Shown here piece after piece: positions 12,031 through 24,577 of a stretch of DNA of 64,000 nucleotides. Numbering within the stretch: position 1 is the stretch's first letter; every line of letters begins with the position of its first letter. A program made the translations under genes and the position numbers. Source of the DNA: Capitulum mitella (taxonomy: Eukaryota > Arthropoda > Thecostraca > Pollicipedomorpha > Pollicipedidae); NCBI GenBank assembly GCA_030062745.1, contig CP099840.1, positions 6,692,138 to 6,756,137 on the forward strand, in the 5' to 3' direction. The notes beneath the pieces are model-generated. The model saw only the letters and a list, made by a program, of their open reading frames with translations, searched no databases and was not told the origin of the DNA.

Positions 12031-14277
12031 TGCCATCGCGTGCCAAAATGGATACTTTGGGTGGTAATGGAAGCGGCTTAATTGACCCCTATGATAGTTG
12101 AGATGATACGCCGTAAAACTGCACCCCATGTCCTGTAATTTCACCAGCTGCAGGCTGTTTTAGATTCCCCATTTAATCGACATTTGTAGACTTGATCACG
12201 CATCTATCTCAGTACAATATGTTCATGACTGACAATGAGAAGTCCAACAAACCCTAGCAAAACTATAGCTGGAAATTAAAGCCAAACGCCGTAGTTTGGC
12301 AACGGAATGCAATAGCTGAAAGCCACAGCCACTTCGAAATTTGCTCGTAACGCCGACTTTGTTTTGTGAAATATCTCTTGAATTTCTCAGCCAATAACAT
12401 CTAGGTTTAACTGGATTGTAACTAGGCATATCTGGGCTAGATATTTTTAACTGTATATATTACTCCCTGATTTTTCTGACCAATTGAATGCGTGAACGTA
12501 GTTGTTGGGGATTTACGACGGTTAGTTATCGCACCAAACACAATGTAACTCGTGAGGCTTTGATGAAAAGGAAAACGGCGTCCCATTGATCTAATTCATC
12601 GCTCGCAGCCAGCAGTTGACTGAGAAGTGATCGGGCGGTTGATTATCATATTATGATGTTATCCCTTCGCCTTTCTTAAATCCTGGATTTGCGTTTCTAC
12701 GTCCTACAGCGTGTCATATTTGATAACTAGCATGAGGGCTTCAAGGACGAGAACTTGGGCTCGTCGAATCCCTTCTTCAATGACTGTTATACACCCACCT
12801 TGACAAATCTAAAACGATTTTCCACCCAGCAGGAAGTCAGCTAGCATTTCCACGTGACGTCCGGTATCATGTGCGTATGTAAAAGAAAAACGACAAAACA
12901 ATGTTGGAGCGGCATAGCTGATCGTTTAACTGCACATACACTGCACTGTAGCAGCCGTCGACCTACTTACCATGGTCGGCTGCGGAAGAAGAAGGTCAGG
13001 ATTAGAACACAGTACGTCAGGCAGCACACACATAGTAAGGTTTCCACTTCGACTCAGCCAAGAGCTATTGCTTTATGTTAGCAGTCACATCAGCTCGCAC
13101 AGAAACAGATTGCACTAGGACAAACGCATCACTCTGCGTTGTTGAGAAATGAATCGAGAAAGGAGCATACATATGTTCAATGCATAGCAGTACACTTTGT
13201 GTGCTCCCATGTCTATTTATTGCCTTTTGACGGGAGATTATAAGACATGCCATAAATGCCACGAAGCCAGTTGCGTAAATCATGCCTGCCCGACATCAAA
13301 CATCACGTGTTGAACCATTTTATGCTTACTTATCTTAAAACGGAACGTGTCGCAAAAGGAGGAAACCATTGCTGTTGCGAAGGAACGGAACATTTTAAGA
13401 CTTGTCATACCATTCAACATACCGTTAAATCACACACAAAAGACCCGAAAACATTCTGAACACATCCTTTTTAGTTAAGCACGAATCGCTGTAACAAAGT
13501 GGACAGATTTCATGAACCATTTAGTCCCTTAATACACAGTAGTCATCTTTCTAAACTCGCAAAAGCTATTCCAAAACGTTGCTATTATTTCCCCCAGGCA
13601 AAACATCCACGGGGACAGCAAAAGGGAAAAATAATACATGTTTCGTGGCTTATTTCTAATGGTTTTTATCACGTGTTTAGCGATTATTGCGACTAAATTG
13701 CTATCAGCTACTGGCGTCACACGTTTAATCACAGCGTTTGGTCAATGGATGAACAAAGCGTTAGGTTACTTCCGCTAGCCACTCAGTTTCCTTTGTACAT
13801 TCGAAGGGAATGTTCCACTTCAAAGACGTTGTGAACTGAGATAGTCCAGGTTGTATATTTCTTTGTATATTTTATTGTCGAAACTGCTGTTTGCTTTACT
13901 GCTGGTTGCTGAACTGCTGAATCTCGCGAAGCGATTTCTGTCATACATTACGGCTCAGAAATATTATATGTACAACATTTGAAGTGAATTTTCCCTCTAA
14001 TATCCACTTTTTTTGCCTGTTGTCTGAGTCTAATGTTTGTTTGCGTGACATTTCCGAGGCGGCGCATGCCAATGGACATCAGCAGAATGCTAATATTGCT
14101 TCATCATGAAATGGTGACGTCGGATTATGGTTTCTGAATAACTATATCTTATGATGCTACTAGGTACTCCTCAACGGTCGCTGTCACGTCATCAGTGACG
14201 TTTTTCGGACCAACCGGTTTTGCTTCTGAAATATTGACCAGGCTGGAGCATTTCCTTTACTCTTTGCTCACCCAGGA
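12031..14277. other. AT-rich stretch without recognised features
   Basis: Only short frames on either strand and no repeats or hairpins that stand out. Consistent with intron or intergenic DNA. Confidence 0.45.
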
Positions 14278-14289
14278 GGGGGGGGGGGG
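14278..14289. repeat. G homopolymer, 12 bases
   Basis: An uninterrupted run of G just before GAGGAGG. Similar long G-runs occur elsewhere in the window (near 17671-17686, 28126-28136 and 37460-37471). Confidence 0.8.
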
Positions 14290-14339
14290 AGGAGGTTCTA
14301 GAGAGCCCCTCAGACACAGCGCATTAGATACAGCGCGAA

Positions 14340-15210
14340 AACGAAGACAATCGGAAACGTGAAATTTTCTGTAGCTCTTATTGCATCATTTTTGTATCGT
14401 GTGACAGAATTTCGAAATCAGGTCATGTCGGGTCACTGACTTATTTGATCTTAAAGCGAGACATGTAGAACAGTTTAAGCCTTGGCCAGTGGTTGCCAAA
14501 AAGAGTTATTGACAAACGAAAAACGCAACTGAAATTCCCATCTCATTCTTAAAAAAATGTCCTTTCAAGTTTTTGGGGAATGACCTTGCGTGACATTACT
14601 GACAGCATGAGCGCTTGTTTCAGTGACTTCAGGCTGCTTTTATGATCTCAGACGTGATTCAATACTTCGTTTTGTCCCGTGGCGCCGCAATTTTCCGAAC
14701 GAAACAGACATATTTTGCCTGATATCGTCCTTGACCTGACCAGACCGGACACTTCCGAGTCATTTCGGACCACATGAACATGATAATAGCGGTCAAATAG
14801 CGTTTGTCAGATGTTTGTACCTTAACCCAAACACCAGAAACGAATGTTGTAAGATCATGCCTTAGTTAACTTGACTTGACATTGGATGACCACCTATATT
14901 AATCTTTTCCTGATGAAATCATCATATCCGACCATGCATTTGTAATACTGTTTGCCAAACGTATGTTTGAAGTAACTTTACTTGCGAGCCAGTTCGACAG
15001 AATTCATTGTGGCTGTTGACCTAACATTACATGAACTGAAGAGAAGCAAATGACCTTTTGACGTTTCTGGCCCTTTTCGGACTGTTCAATATTCAAGATC
15101 AGTTCACAGAACCGTCTTATATGCTTTTATTGTCCTCAGATTTTGGGCGTCACAGCATGACCTTGTTTGATCTCTTGACCCTAAACTACAAACTCATAGT
15201 CAATAAAGCT
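14340..15210. other. AT-rich sequence dense in GGTCA/TGACC; possible decayed MITE
   Basis: AT-rich and stop-dense. It has the same style as the TTAA-type MITEs in this window, with repeated phrases such as AGGTCATGTCGGGTCACTGAC, TGACCTTGCGTGACA and CCTTGACCTGACC. I could not find terminal repeats or a direct alignment to those families, so the link is inference from motif density alone. Confidence 0.3.
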
Positions 15211-15690
15211 TCAAAAACTTGGCGAACTTTCGATTAGTTCGATCGATTTGATTCGATCGAGAGGAGCCCCTCTCATCTCCGTAACCTCGAATCTCCGTAA
15301 TTCTCGAGATCGTGGGGGTCTCGAGGACCCCCGTAAGCGAGGGGCGATTCGGACACCCAAAAGTGCACATGTTAACGATCGGAAGTTTAAAGAAAGTGCA
15401 GCTGAGGTAAGCTTCAACGGTTATGGGCGATCTGATGTGTACTAACCATACAATTATTTCTGTGACTCACGGACGTATCAAGAGGCTGCTCCTGATTTCG
15501 TGCGTAATGCTGTTCCGCATGCCGTCAAAGTAATGCGTGACAGCCTGCCCATCCAGGCAGCCTTTCTTACGTAACATGGTGCGGAACCGACAAACGGCTG
15601 TACTGGGGGGAGGGGATGGACAACGGACTGTGTAATAACCATATGCTAGGATGTTAGGATGAGATTTTACACTTTATCTGCTCTCTTTAT

Positions 15691-16853
15691 CCCGACAACA
15701 CCTGGGGGTGTCAAAAAGGGCACCCCTTGGTTTCTCGTGAATAACTTCTGAACCGTTAGAGCCAGCCCAACCAAACTTGCAGTATCTTTTCATTAACCAA
15801 TTTCATATATTTTGACATTAAAACCATTATTTATGCTAGGTTAGGTCACGGAGATATTGCGTCATAAGTGAACCCTCGCATGCATGTTTTCGCCTCTTCC
15901 GACGGTGGCGCGAACGTGCTTCGTTTCTGTGATGATATTCGCGAATACAGTGCATGAATAATTTGGATTTACATAAGACGAGGTTCTCAAAAGGATAAAC
16001 AACCGTGACACGTCAACATTAGAGGTCAAGTTAGGCCACATGCGTATTGACAATTGGACTGATCTGCATCATGGATGAAAGGCGAGGTTGCCGGTGACTT
16101 TCCCCGTCGTTCAGCCAAACAAGCAAATCTGTTTGAGCCTCTTAGCAAGGGTCACCAAATGCAACGTGAGGTCATGTCAGGTCACGTCATAAGCAGATGT
16201 CAAAATGAAATTGTCTGCTGAAGACCGTTCATTACCAGCAGAGAGCAGTCATTGTTACTAGTCAGAAACAGAAAAATGGCTGTCTGTCCTGATCTGACCT
16301 GGCCTGATCTTGACCCGATAAAAAGCAAACAGAGCAGATTTGATTATTACGAGGTGTTATTTCATTTCTGTGCTTGACACAGTTAGGAATCCCAGCGACT
16401 AATTATTGCTTTTTGTCAGGAAAAGTATTGCAACCTTATCTGACTTGACCTAGAATGACCTCGACTGTATGAAAAGCAAGTATTGCAAAATTGTTCATCA
16501 GAACGTTTCACGATCAATATTTTACCTGACCTAGGTTGACCCTGGCCCAACATTTTTTACATTTTGACAAACTGCTAAAGCGAAAGATTGTGGCCTTTCG
16601 TTTGACACCCAGCTGAAGGTTCTAAGACTAGTATTACCGATGATAAGACGTACGAACCAGTGTCAGTTCTTCCAGCGTAGGGTTATGCATTTTAAGTGAC
16701 CTGTGACGTCATCGGTCACGTGTCCAGGGCTAACAGTATTTTCTGAATCGCAAGACTTAGGGCTATCGACTGGTGGTGAACCAGTTCAGATCCGACGGTT
16801 AGATCCTGAGATAACAGGTGGTGCCCTTTCTGACACCCCCAGGCGTTTCCGGG
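15691..16853 (-). mobile_element. TTAA-type MITE family F, copy F1
   Basis: A non-coding element of about 1.16 kb with terminal inverted repeats. The left end reads CCCGACAACACC followed by TGGGGGTGTCA and AAAAGGGCACC. The reverse complement of the right end reads CCCGGAAACGCC followed by the same TGGGGGTGTCA and GAAAGGGCACC. A second copy in the opposite orientation lies at 55701-56933 and matches along its length. F2 keeps an intact TTAA next to CCCGGCACC at one end, which suggests TTAA targeting as in piggyBac transposons. In F1 the flanking tetranucleotides are TTAT and TACA, so the target duplication is eroded. The interior has many AGGTCA/TGACC half-sites and no transposase. Confidence 0.82.
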
Positions 16854-19800
16854 TACAAAAACATGTTAGTTGGTGGGGGTTAACAAGCCAAAGTGTCAGA
16901 TTTGGAGGATAAAATATGTGCAGGCGACAGTCATTTCGGGCTGCCCAAAATACGGCTTAGATACCACCCGAATTTGGCCTCATACTTGTGGAAAGTAATG
17001 AGGATCACGACATTGCGTCGTATTTGATAATTCCTATAACAGCGAAAAGTGTGCCACAAGCATATGCTATATGAATTTTCAAAAATGCGTATTATGAAAT
17101 GGCATTATGAAAAGCAATTTATCATCTGTACTAAGCAGTTTCCTCAATACAACGTCGTCACATAATTCCTTCAAAACCCTCTGATTGTCGGTTGGATGCA
17201 AAAATGTAGCCATATAAGCATGCCAGCAATAGATGGGAAGTCCACTGTAATGGCCGTTGGCGTCTTATCACGGATGCTTTCTCAGCCGATCGTCGGGCGA
17301 CGACTGGCGTTATGCTGGCGAGGCGGCCAGCAGCAGAACCTCACGCACCAAACGATCAGACCTTTGCCGCCCTCACATGGGCCGCATGAACCATTCTAGT
17401 GGCCTTACCCGTGGGGACAGTTGGTGAAGCTGGCTGACGCTAAAAAACGCTGTCTTGAGTGGCATTCTTGCAAGATGTGAACCATTACGTTTTCTTGGCA
17501 TTTCGACGAGATACTTGCGAAGTTTCTCGTCTCAGAACGTTGTAGAGCGGAAGAAGCATGCGTTTGTCATGAATGACTTGTTAAAGACAAAACCCAAAGT
17601 ATGTACCAATAGTTTTTGCGCTGTACTTGTTGACAAGATGCATCCAAGGGAGCAGTTAGGATTTTCTTACGGGGAGGGGGGGGGCGGAAGTCAGTGTGAA
17701 CTAAAATCATACGAAAACCGCCTGCCCGGAAGAAGAGGTGCAATGGTTTTCACAAAAAAATGCGGGCCTAAGGGAGGAGGGGCTGGCCCCCGGCCCCCTT
17801 GGCTGCGCCTGTGTGCGCACAAATACCTTTCCAACAGTGCCCGCTGCTTGATTAGGGGGGACAGAAATATCTCAATACTTCGGGTAATTTTCGGCTAGAG
17901 AGCTCCTGGATAAGACCTACTGCACTTCGTAGACAACAACCATGCACATAATAGCATGAGAAGAGTCGCAAGAAACTTGCGAAATAGTAGGACAGCTGGT
18001 GTTTAGTACTAACTTTCATAAACAAATAACCTATCATAGTAGTCAACTACGCTACGACTACTCGCGTGCCCTCCAACATGGGTTGGATGGGACTTTACAA
18101 AGCATTGGCCAAACTCTATTTTCATCTCAATTTTTTCTACAAATTTGGCCCGGAATATTACTGGGTGATGGTTAGGAGCGGAACTCGGGCTAAGCAGAAC
18201 TTGTCACGCAGACTCCAGTCCCCTGCGTCCGATCGCGCATTCCCAGGTGATGGGCAACGTCGCCACAGAGGTTTAACGTGTCGCCGAGGGTGAGATACGA
18301 CTGCGTGGTAGTCAGCTGGTCCTTGACTGGTCAGCTGCCAGCTCACGTGCAGGTCAACCATCGAGCGCTAGACGACTCGAACCCGTCTTGCCATGATGGG
18401 CAGACAGTACCTCTAAACAACCGAATATCGATCATGGCTTATCTTGCGTTTCCTTTGGAAATTATTCGATATATAATACCAACGGAAGTGTGTGTCTGCG
18501 AACCACGCTACGATTATTTTCTTGCCCTGCAGACAGTGCTGTTTATAACCAAAGTGGAAAATGTGAACGTGATAGGGTGGGCTGTGGAATATTGTTGACG
18601 CTTTCAAGAAGAATTTAACCAGTCAACGTGAATAAGGTATCGTTTACTCACTAATTTACCGGCACACTGTCGTCTAGTACATTTTGAATGAACGGCACCG
18701 GACAATTGATGGAGTGAAGGTGTAAAGGGACCAAAATAGCCGCCATCGATCGGAATGCTGAGCACGGCCACGAATAGCCCGAAGCTGTTGGACTGGGGCT
18801 GGGGCCGCTGGTGGTCGTTACAGCTTTGCTTTCGACGCATCCCAGACGGGTTCACGGCAGCTTTGTCGCTGGGTCTGGTACACACTGGGTTTCTGCCGCA
18901 CTGGTGGTCGTGCGTTATCACAGTTATCCTCTGACCTGCTGCCAGCCTCTCACCCGTCGGAAGTTGGGAGGATGAGAGTGAGACGTACTAATACTGATAC
19001 TGATAAAATACTGACATCCCTAGAGAACAGAGCTTCTGGCAAGCATCAGCCGCGACATGACCATGAAAGTCGCAGGGTTTTTGTTTCCAGGAAAAAGGTG
19101 CATCGGCTTTTGCTGATTCGGAGTACATAACACGACGCGGAAGTGAAATCGCACCAAAAGAACATTCAAGATTTCTTTTCAGACGGAGGAGGTTGTATAT
19201 CAAAACAATATACTGGAAATTGATTCCTAAGCTAGCATGGCATGCTATCAGAGTCCTCGCTCCCAAAACCACAAAGCCCATACTGCTTCAAAGGCTTCCT
19301 TTAACACATGACCCAAGAAGGACTAAGTTCCTCTTTTTCTTTTGCTCAACATCTAAATCGAAGACCGTAGGCTCTGGTCGTGCTTCAAGGCGCCATAACT
19401 CATCAGCCAACGTACACAGACAGACATGCTTACATAAGACATACATACATAACATAACATACGCATATATGCCATATAAACGAGCAACATATATCTAATA
19501 TGCCATACAACCTGGTCCCAGGGCGTTTTGGGCCACCTGGTGTCACGTTTTTTACCGACAACGACCAGGTAAAAGTAGCTGACATCATTACGCGCTCGCG
19601 TTCTCAGTTTTGCGAGCAGCTTTTTTATTTAGGAAATGTCCCACTTTGTTCGTTTTTTTTAGAAATAGATGCGGTTAGCACCAGAGCCTACGATCCTCAA
19701 TTTAGATGTTGAGCGAAAAGAAAAAAAAACTTAGTCCTTTTTGGGTCATGTGCTGAATGTTAGTTAAACAATGTCGCTGATCTTTTGAGCCTCAATTCCA

Positions 19801-20100
19801 GCCATGCGCCAATGGGCCCTGTCGCAACATGGCTCCGAGAGCCCACAAACTGCGCAGGTGGCACTGGAAGCCTGTTATCGCTGGCCACCAGATACGTCTA
19901 AGATCAGGGGCATGTTTGTTGTCTCTGTCGGCTGGCAGGTGGCATCAATAGTTTTGCTGTTTGCCGCCAGGCGGCAGTGAGCTCGCCGCGGCTGCCGTAA
20001 GTTAGACTGTGCGGTCTGACCGGTCTTTACCAGCGTCCCGTCGCGAGGTAAACGCTCGTTCTCGCGGCGCCCGCCGCCAGAGGGAGCCTGTGGCCGAGCG
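16854..20100. other. No gene recognised
   Basis: AT-rich, with short frames only. A G-run at about 17671-17686 is followed at 17760-17815 by a GC-rich phrase (GGGGCTGGCCCCCGGCCCCC) that can fold into a hairpin. It may be the end of another mobile element, but no partner end was found. AT-rich ATAC/ATAT simple sequence lies at about 19435-19500. Confidence 0.4.
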
Positions 20101-20140
20101 AGGTGGTGTCCAGCCCGCCGCCAGGCCAGAGGCGACCGCA

Positions 20141-20146
20141 ACTCAC
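20141..20146 (-). promoter_or_regulatory. Splice donor (GTGAGT) of the 20-kb exon
   Basis: The reverse complement reads CAC then GTGAGTTG, a good match to the metazoan donor consensus. It falls exactly where protein-like sequence stops. Confidence 0.65.
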
Positions 20147-20725
20147 GTGGCGAAACTGGCGGATGGCGCCGTTGATGCGCAGCGAGTCGGCGGCGATCTC
20201 GGCGAACTCGCTGCTGCGGCCCGGCTCGTGGCAGTGCAGCTGGCGCAGGCTGGCCGCCGAGCGCGGCTGGTGGCACGACGTGCACGTCTCCGGCTGCGAG
20301 TGCTGGCGCACGATCTTGTCCCGGCTGCCGCCGAGGGCGGCGCCCAGCGCGCTGGGCAGGCCGCCGCGCGCGCCCACCACCGAGCAGACCGAGTCGCGCG
20401 AGCCAGCGCGCCGGATGTTGATGCACGAGCAGCGGCGCCGCGCCAGCGCCTGCGGGCACAGGTAGGTGCGCCGGCAGTGCAGCTCGATGTCGGGGAAGCT
20501 GCGGGCGCCGCCCTCGGCTCCGGCGGCCGGCTCAGCGGCCAGCGGAGGCAGCGTCAGCAGCGGCACGGCGCGCACGGCGTCCGTCGCCGGCGACTCGGTG
20601 GTGATGAGCGGCCGCAGCCGCGACGGCGGTTCCGGCGCCGCGCCTGGCTCCTCTCGCGGCAGCAGGTTCTCCGTGGAGCCGATGCGCCCGCCGGGCGACA
20701 GTGGCGACATCACCGGGTGATCCAT
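20147..20725 (-). CDS. First coding exon of an unidentified protein (193 codons, partial)
   Basis: Best-supported coding segment in the window. The start is the ATG at 20725-20723 in a strong context (GCCATGG). The upstream in-frame extension lacks an ATG. The frame runs 193 codons with marked G/C at third positions (CTG, GAG, ATC, AAC, CAC) and ends at CGCCAC followed by GTGAGT, a canonical splice donor, in phase 0. The frame read beyond the donor degenerates. The product begins MDHPVMSPLSPGG, has a Pro/Ala-rich stretch, then a Cys/Arg-rich part (LHCRRTYLCP, RRRCSCINIRR), a TCTSCHQPRS segment, and ends ADSLRINGAIRQFRH. No signal peptide or membrane helix is seen, so it is probably a cytoplasmic N-terminal region. 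I do not recognise the family. Downstream exons would lie at lower coordinates and were not identified. Confidence 0.7.
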
Positions 20726-21426
20726 GGCATCACAGCTTCGCGGTTCTGGCACAGGGTTTGATTTTGCGTTGCGGGACGAAAGGACGATTCTTCAGGAGGT
20801 CATGGTACGCTCGATCGCGACCACGTGGTTCTGAAAAAATGGAGACGTTTTAGACGTTCGTTTTTGAGGTGCGTTTGTACTGTTCAAGAGCTGAGGACAC
20901 TGCGACCCGACACTCTAAAGCAAAAGAGTAGGGATCTTCGATTCGACCTAAAACGTAATGGAGACCAAATGTCATTGTGTCATCATTATCAGGAGTCTTG
21001 GTTTAATAACCGCGTTCGTTTCCTTATTTTCTAAGAATAAAAACCAAATCATGATTTTTATGTCATTGTTTCCGGTCTCCTTTTTTGGATTTGCCAGCAC
21101 ATTGCATTTCTAGATATCGATTTGCTACCGACCCCACTGTCTTCATAATGGAGTCAGTGGCAAACGCTTTGACGAAAGTGTCAGTATAATTCTTTTCCGT
21201 GAAAGTAACGGTGATATTTCATACACGCCTTGAGATCAAAGCATCTTTACTGTCGTTGACCATTTTTGCATTTCTGTTGGTTCAAGCGTTTTCTTTATGT
21301 CTCAGTAATCTGGACAGAGTGATCAGCATTTCATTGTACCTTTTATATAGTTATATACTTTTTTGCCCTTTTTTATACGGTAATTATCTATATGACGTTG
21401 TGCTTACTTCTCACATAGCCATATAG
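20726..21426. other. AT-rich flank upstream of the 20-kb exon
   Basis: Stop-rich on all frames. It would contain the 5' untranslated region or an upstream intron of the minus-strand gene. No TATA box or initiator could be assigned with confidence. Confidence 0.35.
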
Positions 21427-21677
21427 CACCAAAAGGTGATGTGATCGTTTCTGCACCAAGGCGGCTGACGGAAGAAGAACTGCTGAGTATCAGCCACAGG
21501 CTAGAACGGCTGGACCTAACCGCTCTGAGGCACAGCTTCAGGTCGAGGCGGACGGAGAACGGCAGAGACGGCCACCGGAAAAGAAGGCAGGAAGACAGGC
21601 GGAGGCGGAGGGGATGGCAGAGGCGGACGTGGGCAATGGAGCCGGGGAGACGCATCGATGTGGAGGGAGGAGGGTAG
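21427..21677 (+). CDS. Candidate terminal exon, function unknown
   Basis: After a pyrimidine-containing stretch ending in CATATAG, a plus-strand frame of about 80 codons runs to a TAG at 21675-21677. Its first half has protein-like amphipathic composition (RRLTEEELLSISHRLERL, then DLTALRHSF). The second half becomes Arg/Gly-rich in a purine-rich tract (GGCGGAGGCGGAGGGG), which could be a chance extension. There is no ATG in the frame, so it would have to be spliced to an upstream exon. The acceptor choice is uncertain, and an alternative lies just before GCGGCTGACG. No family is recognised; low confidence. Confidence 0.25.
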
Positions 21678-22903
21678 ATGTTGAGCGCGTTTAGGGAATG
21701 CACTCATTGTGGCCCGTCGGTGAGCTAACGATGTTTTCTCCGTACTTCAGCAAATGGTCAACAGCAATGATGGGGAGTGTCAGCGTCGACGTCGTTACTG
21801 CGACACACTCCTCTGGCCGGAAGGACGCCAATCGATGTGCCTCTGCGGAGGGAAGGTCCGGCTGGAGACCCTCCTCCCTCCGGCATCACGGGCCCGCGGC
21901 TCGCATAGCGCGCCGCACCGAGCAAACGAAGAGAACGAGGCCTGCAGTAAACAAGCCGACTTTTGGCAGGTGCTGTAGATCCGTACACGTATATTGTTTC
22001 AGCGAGACGAAGGCGAACAGACGGTATAGAAAATGGAGGGCGGCGGTAGCCTACAAACAAGGCAACTTGGACGGTTCAAGAGAGCAGACCGGTGATTTGC
22101 CAGCCCACCAGACAGTCCCCAAGGGAGTCGCTGCATCGTCTCGTCGCCACGTTGTTTTACTCCATTGAAAAGCAGAAATTGGGCGATACAAGCAGTGAAC
22201 ACAAGAGTACAGATGACAGAATGAAGTAAAACCAGATCATAGGTGAAACGAAGGAGGTGTCGGAACAACACAACAACACACACAACAACAACAACCGTCT
22301 CACTTCGTTGCGAGTGAGCCGTCAGCTGCTGGATTGTGTATGGCCGTCCGCCCGGCCGGCCAAGTTCCGGGGTCAAAGTCCCATTGACGGTGCTCAGGAA
22401 TAACGCCAGCCAGCTCCGCTACCTAGCACAGGGACGTAACTGCACGCTTCATTTCGATGCAGTCTAAAAACTTCTATTCATCACATTGTTTTTAGCATGC
22501 GAGACCCGTTCATCCCACGCGATGCGTTACTTCCGTTGGTGTCTCCTTCATCTATCTCTGTCAGTGTTCGAACGTTTTGTGCATTAGATAGATGGTCAGT
22601 AGTCTGATACGGGTTATAACATTGGTATGGATTCTAACAATAATGACAATAAAAATGCTTAATATTTCCTCACAACACCGATAACTAACGAAGCCAGAAA
22701 GCGTGAGCCTTAGCCCAAAATGGCTTAATATGCTTCCCAGAAATGTCTCCTGAAACCACGGTCTTTTGGTCCATTTAGGACATTTTGACGATTTAAAAAA
22801 ACAATTACAGTTAAATCTCGCGGAACAGCGCAAAAATTTGACTTAAAAAACACCCTTTGAAGGGAAAGCACAGACTTTTAACATTCAGCTTACAATTTAA
22901 TGG
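21678..22903. other. Intergenic sequence with a short ACA-rich tract
   Basis: No gene recognised. An ACA/AAC-rich simple repeat lies at about 22262-22294. Near 22813-22855 there is a stretch of about 42 bases that recurs, diverged, at 26791-26832 just past the right end of the hAT-like element. Confidence 0.4.
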
Positions 22904-24115
22904 CCCTTGTTCCACATTCCCGGCAGGGGGCGGAATCCGCCCCCCTCGGGTTTTTTGCTTGCCAATTCCAGGCTTTTTGACGCAGCTTCACGAAACTTGG
23001 TGACTTTTCCTAGCTATTCCTTCTACGCGCCGTGACAAAATTTCGAAATTCTATTTTGCTCAGGGGCGGAGCCAGGCAACGTTTTTGGGAGGCACCTCAG
23101 GTCATTTTTGGCCATGTTGAGGGTAAAAGGAAAATGTCTGCCAAAAACAGAGTTTTTAAGATAGAACTTAAAGCTTTATATGAATATATAGCTAAATAGT
23201 TGGGCAATGTGCATATGTAATTTTGTTTATCTGAGGTCACTTTACAAGGTCAGGTCAAGGTCAAAAGTCAAAATTGGTTTTTTCAAAATAATTTCGGCGC
23301 CGTTTTTTCAAATGCCAAACCCGGAATATATATGACGTAGAAAGATGCCTTCTACTTGTGTACCAAGTTTCAGCTTGATATCAGGTCAGGTCACGGAGCT
23401 ATGACCTAAAATGTCAGTGCACGTACCCTATATCGCAAAAGCCAAAAAATGAATTTTTTTGGAATAGAGTGAATTTAATCGATTAAAAACGTTTACAGAT
23501 AATATTGAATGCACACGACATCATTCCAGGTGACCCCAAGGTCACTGGAGGTCATTTAAGGTCAAAGGTCACAAGTTGATCTGAGAAACGTGTGACCATG
23601 ACAGTTCGCCCTTTTTTATGTCCCTGGCACCGCCTATGCTAACATTATACAAACATTGTAATGCGATTTGTACTTTTTTAGCATAACATGACTAGCAGAA
23701 GCTAAAAAAGTGTTTTGGCCTCTTTTGTTCATTCCGTTATTAGAAAACTAATCCCCCTATTTTTGAAACCCTGTGAACGCCCATGAATTTTCTCAACATT
23801 TGAAATTTGTGGACCCATGGTAAAAGCCCTATCCATAATCTCTCGATTGATGCCAGTTTCATCGAAATCGGTCCATAAACAACAGAGTTATAAGAAGTCA
23901 AAAAGTACCCCCCATTTTGACATTTTTGCCCCCCTGTATCCACGAATTTCAAAATTTTGAAAATTTCTTTTTAACAAAATGTAGTTCACGTCACGGCAAA
24001 TCGATTGCCGTTTGTTGCGATGAAATCGGATAAGTAGTTCTCGAGATCTCAGGGGGGGCCGAATCCGCCCCCCTGCCGGGAATCGGCCATACCGTCTAGC
24101 CCTCCGGGAATAGGG
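22904..24115 (+). mobile_element. TTAA-type MITE family G, copy A (plus orientation)
   Basis: A non-autonomous element of about 1.2 kb, one of five copies here (the others are at 27019, 51048, 51686 and 59614). The left end carries CCCGGCAGGGGGC and then the near-perfect palindrome GGGGCGGAATCCGCCCC. The right end reads GGGGGGGCCGAATCCGCCCC, CTGCCGGGAATCG and finally CCTCCGGGAATAGGG. The left tip has an apparent 8-base insertion relative to other copies (CCCTTGTTCCACATTCCCGG instead of CCCTATTCCCGG). The right flank is TTAG rather than TTAA because the hAT-like element abuts it. The interior is stop-dense, carries no transposase and is packed with AGGTCA half-sites. Confidence 0.87.
23559..23571 (+). 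promoter_or_regulatory. Perfect DR1 motif (AGGTCA-A-AGGTCA) in MITE copy A
   Basis: Two consensus nuclear-receptor half-sites separated by one base. This is the DR1 arrangement preferred by HNF4 and RXR/USP-type receptors. Further half-sites sit just upstream (CAAGGTCACTGGAGGTCA). The site is also perfect in copies D and E and has one mismatch in copy B. That it is bound or active is inference. Confidence 0.6.
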
Positions 24116-24577
24116 TTAGGGATGCACCGGATATCCGGTCCGGCCGGATATCCGGCCGGATATTAGAGATTATCCGGTATCCGGTATCCGGCCGGATATT
24201 TTTGTGATCCGGCCGGACACTGCCGGATATTTAACCTCCCGGTGTACAATCAAGACGTTGCTCTAATGTCTGCGTCCAAAACCGTTTCAGGGGAAACGTG
24301 GCTTGTTGTGTTAGATTGTCGATGTAACTGGCAGTTCCAAGTCGGTCTGGAGACCTTGAAACCAATTCTTTTCTGTATTGGTCCGGGAGGGTTCGGACAT
24401 ATCTTGCAAGAATGGGACTCAAGTTCAAAACTGTGAAACAATAGCCAGCATGCGGTCAGCAGCCCATCTTATGATTTCCTTTTTTCGAAATATTTCTTAT
24501 CTTTCTCAAATTATGACACAAATGCATTACGGAAAAATATAAATTGTGCGCACTGGAAAATGAGACAGTATTTAAAG

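Noticed and set aside
17665..17830. G-run plus GC-rich hairpin as a transposon end
   Set aside because: No partner end or target duplication could be located, so it is noted only in the regional entry.
20009..20761. 250-codon plus-strand frame opposite the 20-kb exon
   Set aside because: It is the antisense shadow of the coding exon. Codon bias, start context and splice donor all favour the minus strand.
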